A stretch of DNA of 64,000 nucleotides from Pterobdella sp. o SKG-2022 (lineage: Eukaryota; Annelida; Clitellata; Hirudinida; Piscicolidae): NCBI GenBank assembly GCA_964035795.1, contig OZ038321.1:19223209-19287208 (forward strand). Reading direction: 5' to 3'. The position numbers were made by a program, and so were the translations under genes. The notes beneath the pieces were generated by a model, which saw nothing but the letters and a program-made list of their open reading frames with translations, had not been told where the DNA came from and did no database searches. Positions 63,766-64,000 of the stretch are shown piece after piece. Numbering within the stretch: position 1 is the first letter of the stretch; each line of letters starts with the position of its first letter.

Positions 63766-64000
63766 CCTTTGAAAATATGGTACCTTGATGACGCCAGTCT
63801 GGGGGGCTCTTTCGATTGTTTCGGAAAAAATCTTGACTTCATTATTCCTGCCTTTTCATGTATTGGTCTTTCCATCAACCCCGACAAATCGGAGATCATC
63901 AACATAGGTTGTAATCCTGATGAGTTCGAATTAGCAACAAGATGCATCAATGGCGTGTTACCCGGTGTTCGTGTCACCCACTCTGCCAATTTACAGATTT
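63766..64000 (+). mobile_element. Reverse transcriptase fragment with YLDD box, runs off the window
   Basis: One open frame from about 63766 to the window end encodes KIWYLDDASLGGSF, followed by IGLSINPDKSEIINIG and HSANLQI. The YLDD box, the GG after it and the GLSxNPxKSE piece are typical of a reverse transcriptase palm of a non-LTR element. Unlike the other copies it is intact over its whole visible length (about 78 codons), so it may be younger. The rest lies outside the window. Upstream it is closed by a TGA at 63763. Confidence 0.72.

Noticed and set aside
63900..63935. CTGATGAGTTCGAA as another hammerhead core
   Set aside because: It lacks a pairing stem II followed by GAAA and lies inside an intact reverse transcriptase frame.

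Overview
This window is from an AT-rich, intron-rich animal genome. It holds a Hedgehog co-receptor of the Ihog/CDO/BOC family, a full SETD2-type histone methyltransferase, the ciliogenesis GTPase CPLANE2/RSG1, and an NME8/TXNDC3-type axonemal thioredoxin-nucleoside kinase. Many simple repeats, several decayed retroelements and two assembly gaps of exactly 200 N complete it. The species cannot be read from the sequence. A non-model invertebrate fits (a lophotrochozoan such as a leech is only a guess).

Layout: 567-5625 (+) is the 3' part of the Ihog/CDO/BOC-like receptor, whose Ig exons lie before the window. 7425-7818 (-) is an orphan terminal exon. 11081-28424 (-) is a 26-exon SETD2 gene predicting about 2473 residues, with every exon junction in phase. 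28715-29813 (-) is a five-exon CPLANE2 gene lying 290 bp upstream of SETD2 on the same strand. 30948-35858 (+) is a six-exon gene for a 989-residue coiled-coil protein I do not recognise, divergent from CPLANE2. 39718-56492 (+) is a 22-exon NME8-like gene predicting about 824 residues, with a possible alternative last exon to 56914.

Mobile DNA: non-LTR retroelement fragments lie at 15.8-16.9 kb (-, SETD2 intron), 36.2-37.5 kb (-), 52.3-53.9 kb (+, NME8 intron), 58.3-61.6 kb (-, a nearly complete but broken element with a restriction-like endonuclease) and 63.77-64.0 kb (+, runs off the edge). A Penelope-like GIY-YIG relic with 92-bp inverted repeats sits at 43.26-44.31 kb, and a probable piggyBac C-terminal relic at 45.8 kb.

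The most unusual signal is a scattered set of short sequences that fold like minimal type I hammerhead ribozymes (best copies 1502-1548, 9886-9926, 39316-39355). They share a self-complementary stem III, pair in stems I and II with different sequences, and show a coupled C3-G8 to U3-A8 change. They resemble the ribozymes known from Penelope-like elements but have an extra U after A9. The gene models were built by hand from splice signals, reading phase and recalled family patterns. No alignment or database search was run.
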